Shown one piece after another: positions 62,431 to 64,000 of a stretch of DNA of 64,000 nucleotides. Position 1 is the first letter of the stretch. Each line of letters opens with the position of its first letter. The DNA is from an uncultured Geobacteraceae bacterium (GTDB lineage Bacteria; Desulfobacterota; Desulfuromonadia; Geobacterales; Pseudopelobacteraceae): assembly GCA_903939115.1 (NCBI GenBank), contig CAJAFV010000070.1:28332-92331 (forward strand). Reading direction: 5' to 3'. The notes beneath the pieces are model-generated. The model made no database searches. It worked only from the letters and a program-made list of their open reading frames with translations, and had not been told where the DNA came from. The position numbers and the translations under genes were made by a program.

Positions 62431-62675
62431 GTCAAGTAAGTATCCCATTCAGGCGTGTCAATCTGAAGAGTCTTGAGAATGGCATCATCATCTTCAATAA
62501 CAAGCCGCTCCAACATCTGCCGCCTCGTTACACGGTAACGCTGTGCAAGTCGGTTAAGAGCAAAGTGTATGCTGACAGACACCCTAGTATCAATACGCCG
62601 CTCCCCTTCGCCATTATTGCACCGTGATCTATACGCCGCTTGTCTCTCTGCGGATGTTTTAGCCATTGTGGACAC
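62418..62675 (-). CDS. Small putative DNA-binding protein (85 aa)
   Basis: MSTMAKTSAERQAAYRSRCNNGEGERRIDTRVSVSIHFALNRLAQRYRVTRRQMLERLVIEDDDAILKTLQIDTPEWDTYLTVTR; basic N-terminus and RVSVSIHFALNRLAQRYRVTRRQMLERL resembling a beta-strand plus two helices (RHH-like). Confidence 0.65.
   Translation of the reverse strand: MSTMAKTSAERQAAYRSRCNNGEGERRIDTRVSVSIHFALNRLAQRYRVTRRQMLERLVIEDDDAILKTLQIDTPEWDTYLTVTR
62526..62540. promoter_or_regulatory. Palindrome copy 2 (CGTTACACGGTAACG), intragenic
   Basis: Exact copy; on the minus strand it encodes the RYRVT codons. Confidence 0.75.
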
Positions 62676-62688
62676 CTCCCCTGAATAT

Positions 62689-62703
62689 CGTTACACGGTA
62701 ACG
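62689..62703. promoter_or_regulatory. Palindrome copy 3 (CGTTACACGGTAACG), upstream of the small gene
   Basis: Exact copy 14 bp upstream of ATG 62675 (minus strand), an operator-like position. Confidence 0.75.
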
Positions 62704-62907
62704 TAATGCATCAGGGCTACTGGTTATCGGCAATCTGAAAAAGAAAAGCCGCCCCATATTTCAGGAGCGGCCATTGAGTTATTCACAAAATAATGAAAAA
62801 GTGGATTGTCAGCAACCATTATGCAGATTCCACTGCATTTAGATAACACGAGTTAATATTAATAAATCTGTCACATATCCGTATCTCAAACTCAATAAGA
62901 ACGTGTC

Positions 62908-62936
62908 TTGATATTATTGGAATTGATTGATACTGT
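62908..62936 (+). promoter_or_regulatory. Candidate sigma70 promoter TTGATA-N17-TACTGT
   Basis: TTGATA at 62908-62913, 17-bp spacer, TACTGT at 62931-62936; about 140 bp upstream of the PEP-CTERM gene. Confidence 0.5.
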
Positions 62937-63008
62937 AACTCAGTTTATATGGATTGAATAATTGACTTTGAGGGAACTTTGCTGACCTGCTAATCAGGGA
63001 CTAGAAAG

Positions 63009-63051
63009 CCCGTACTAAAGAGTTATATACTCTGGTACGGGCTTTTTTTAT
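63009..63051 (+). terminator. Terminator-like hairpin in the leader of the PEP-CTERM gene
   Basis: AAGCCCGTACTAAAGAG-TTATATA-CTCTGGTACGGGCTT plus T tract, ending about 25 nt before ATG 63076. Confidence 0.8.
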
Positions 63052-63075
63052 TATCTTTAAAATAGGAGTTCCACG

Positions 63076-63813
63076 ATGCTAAAAAAGAAGTTTGCTGCAT
63101 TTATCGCTGTAGCATTAATTCAGCTGTCTTCAAGTGCTGCTTTTGCTGCTTTTGCTGACCTTGATTTAGTTCAAGTAGTATATGAACGTAATGGCGGCGC
63201 TGAGTATGCCACCGATCTTGGCAACATTAGGTCTGGTTTAAGTAATTACGATGTATTTAAAGATGGCGTTTGGCAGACTTATATTCCAATTTTTGCGCCT
63301 GTCAATAACCCTGCTAATTTTTCTCTTGTTTATTTTGCTTTTGATAGATCAACAAATCAACTATGGGCGACTGGCAGTTCTTACAATCAAATACCTCCAG
63401 TAATTAATGGAAGTAATGCAGGTATAGTAGGACTTAAGTCTGGCACTACAAGCATGTATTCTCTCTATAACTCACAGGGCGGTAGTTACTACACTGGCTT
63501 AACATCTAATTATAACTCTTACAAAAATAGGCTTTCAACTCCTGTTGGTTCTCTGGCAAACACCATTAATGCCGCAACACGTGCAAATACCGAAGCCAGT
63601 CTTGCTAGCTTAACCTACAGCAATACTATTACTCAGTCACTTTACTACTGGCCTGACGCAACAACCACCGTGGCATCAGAAAAAGTCGGCATGAGAGTAG
63701 CCTCTATTACCTCGTATGTCACTGTCACACCAATCCCACCCGCATTTCTGCTAATGGGTTCAGGCCTTGTTGGATTAGCTGGAATGAGGAAAAGAATTAA
63801 AGTTGAAATATAA
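63076..63813 (+). CDS. PEP-CTERM-type sorting-signal protein
   Basis: Signal peptide; C-terminal TPIPPAFLLMGSGLVGLAGMRKRIKVEI (Pro-rich motif, TM helix, basic tail). Confidence 0.85.
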   Translation: MLKKKFAAFIAVALIQLSSSAAFAAFADLDLVQVVYERNGGAEYATDLGNIRSGLSNYDVFKDGVWQTYIPIFAPVNNPANFSLVYFAFDRSTNQLWATGSSYNQIPPVINGSNAGIVGLKSGTTSMYSLYNSQGGSYYTGLTSNYNSYKNRLSTPVGSLANTINAATRANTEASLASLTYSNTITQSLYYWPDATTTVASEKVGMRVASITSYVTVTPIPPAFLLMGSGLVGLAGMRKRIKVEI

Positions 63814-63902
63814 TTTGATATGGCTTAATTTGCCGCCATTAAATGTCATGGCATGTCATTACATCCAATGTCATGTCATTACATCGGCCATTCAGCCAGA
63901 GA

Positions 63903-63967
63903 GAAGTTAACGCAGGATTCAGGAGAATGTGACCGCAAGGCAAGGCGGCACGATCTGTGTTAACTTC
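63903..63967. repeat. 65-bp element bounded by 13-bp inverted repeats
   Basis: GAAGTTAACGCAG (63903-63915) and CTGTGTTAACTTC (63955-63967), 12/13 complementary. Confidence 0.6.
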
Positions 63968-63971
63968 CAAG

Positions 63972-64000
63972 CCCCCCCCCCCCCCCCCCCCCCCCCCCCC
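63972..64000. other. Poly-C homopolymer at the window end (probable assembly artefact)
   Basis: 29 consecutive C residues running to the end of the window. Confidence 0.8.

Noticed and set aside
63903-63967. Integron attC site
   Set aside because: Inverted repeats and length (65 bp) are superficially compatible, but the terminal sequences fail the RYYYAAC/GTTRRRY consensus by one base each, and no integrase or second site is present.
61787-64000. Definite prophage or integrative element at tRNA-Ser
   Set aside because: The position is suggestive, but no integrase, no duplicated tRNA 3' end (attR) and no phage genes are visible before the window ends.

Overview
The window looks like a chromosomal segment from a Geobacter-like deltaproteobacterium (Desulfuromonadales/Geobacterales). 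This assignment is inferred from protein character only and was not checked by a search. Core content includes glnS (partial), miaB, thrC, murJ, ogt, mazG, lpxC, an AsmA-like gene, a CorC-like gene, citramalate synthase and a MATE transporter. There is a DctB/DctD-like two-component system next to a TRAP transporter with a good sigma54 promoter and paired enhancer-like dyads. An oligopeptide ABC operon has SNF2, SWIM-HTH and PIN/antitoxin genes nested inside it. A nearly complete selenocysteine locus is present: a formate dehydrogenase with an in-frame UGA and a bacterial SECIS, tRNA-Sec(UCA), selB and selA; selD was not seen. A secreted subtilase with a dockerin-like C-terminus lies next to a possibly cohesin-like lipoprotein. 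The most unusual part is the accessory segment after tRNA-Ser (about 62.0-64.0 kb). It holds an array of about 12 units with exact 11-bp phasing (CCGTKA...), then a small putative DNA-binding protein gene. That gene carries three copies of the near-palindrome CGTTACACGGTAACG: at its promoter, inside it, and across its stop codon. A PEP-CTERM protein gene with a terminator hairpin in its leader follows, and the window ends in a poly-C run that is probably an assembly artefact.
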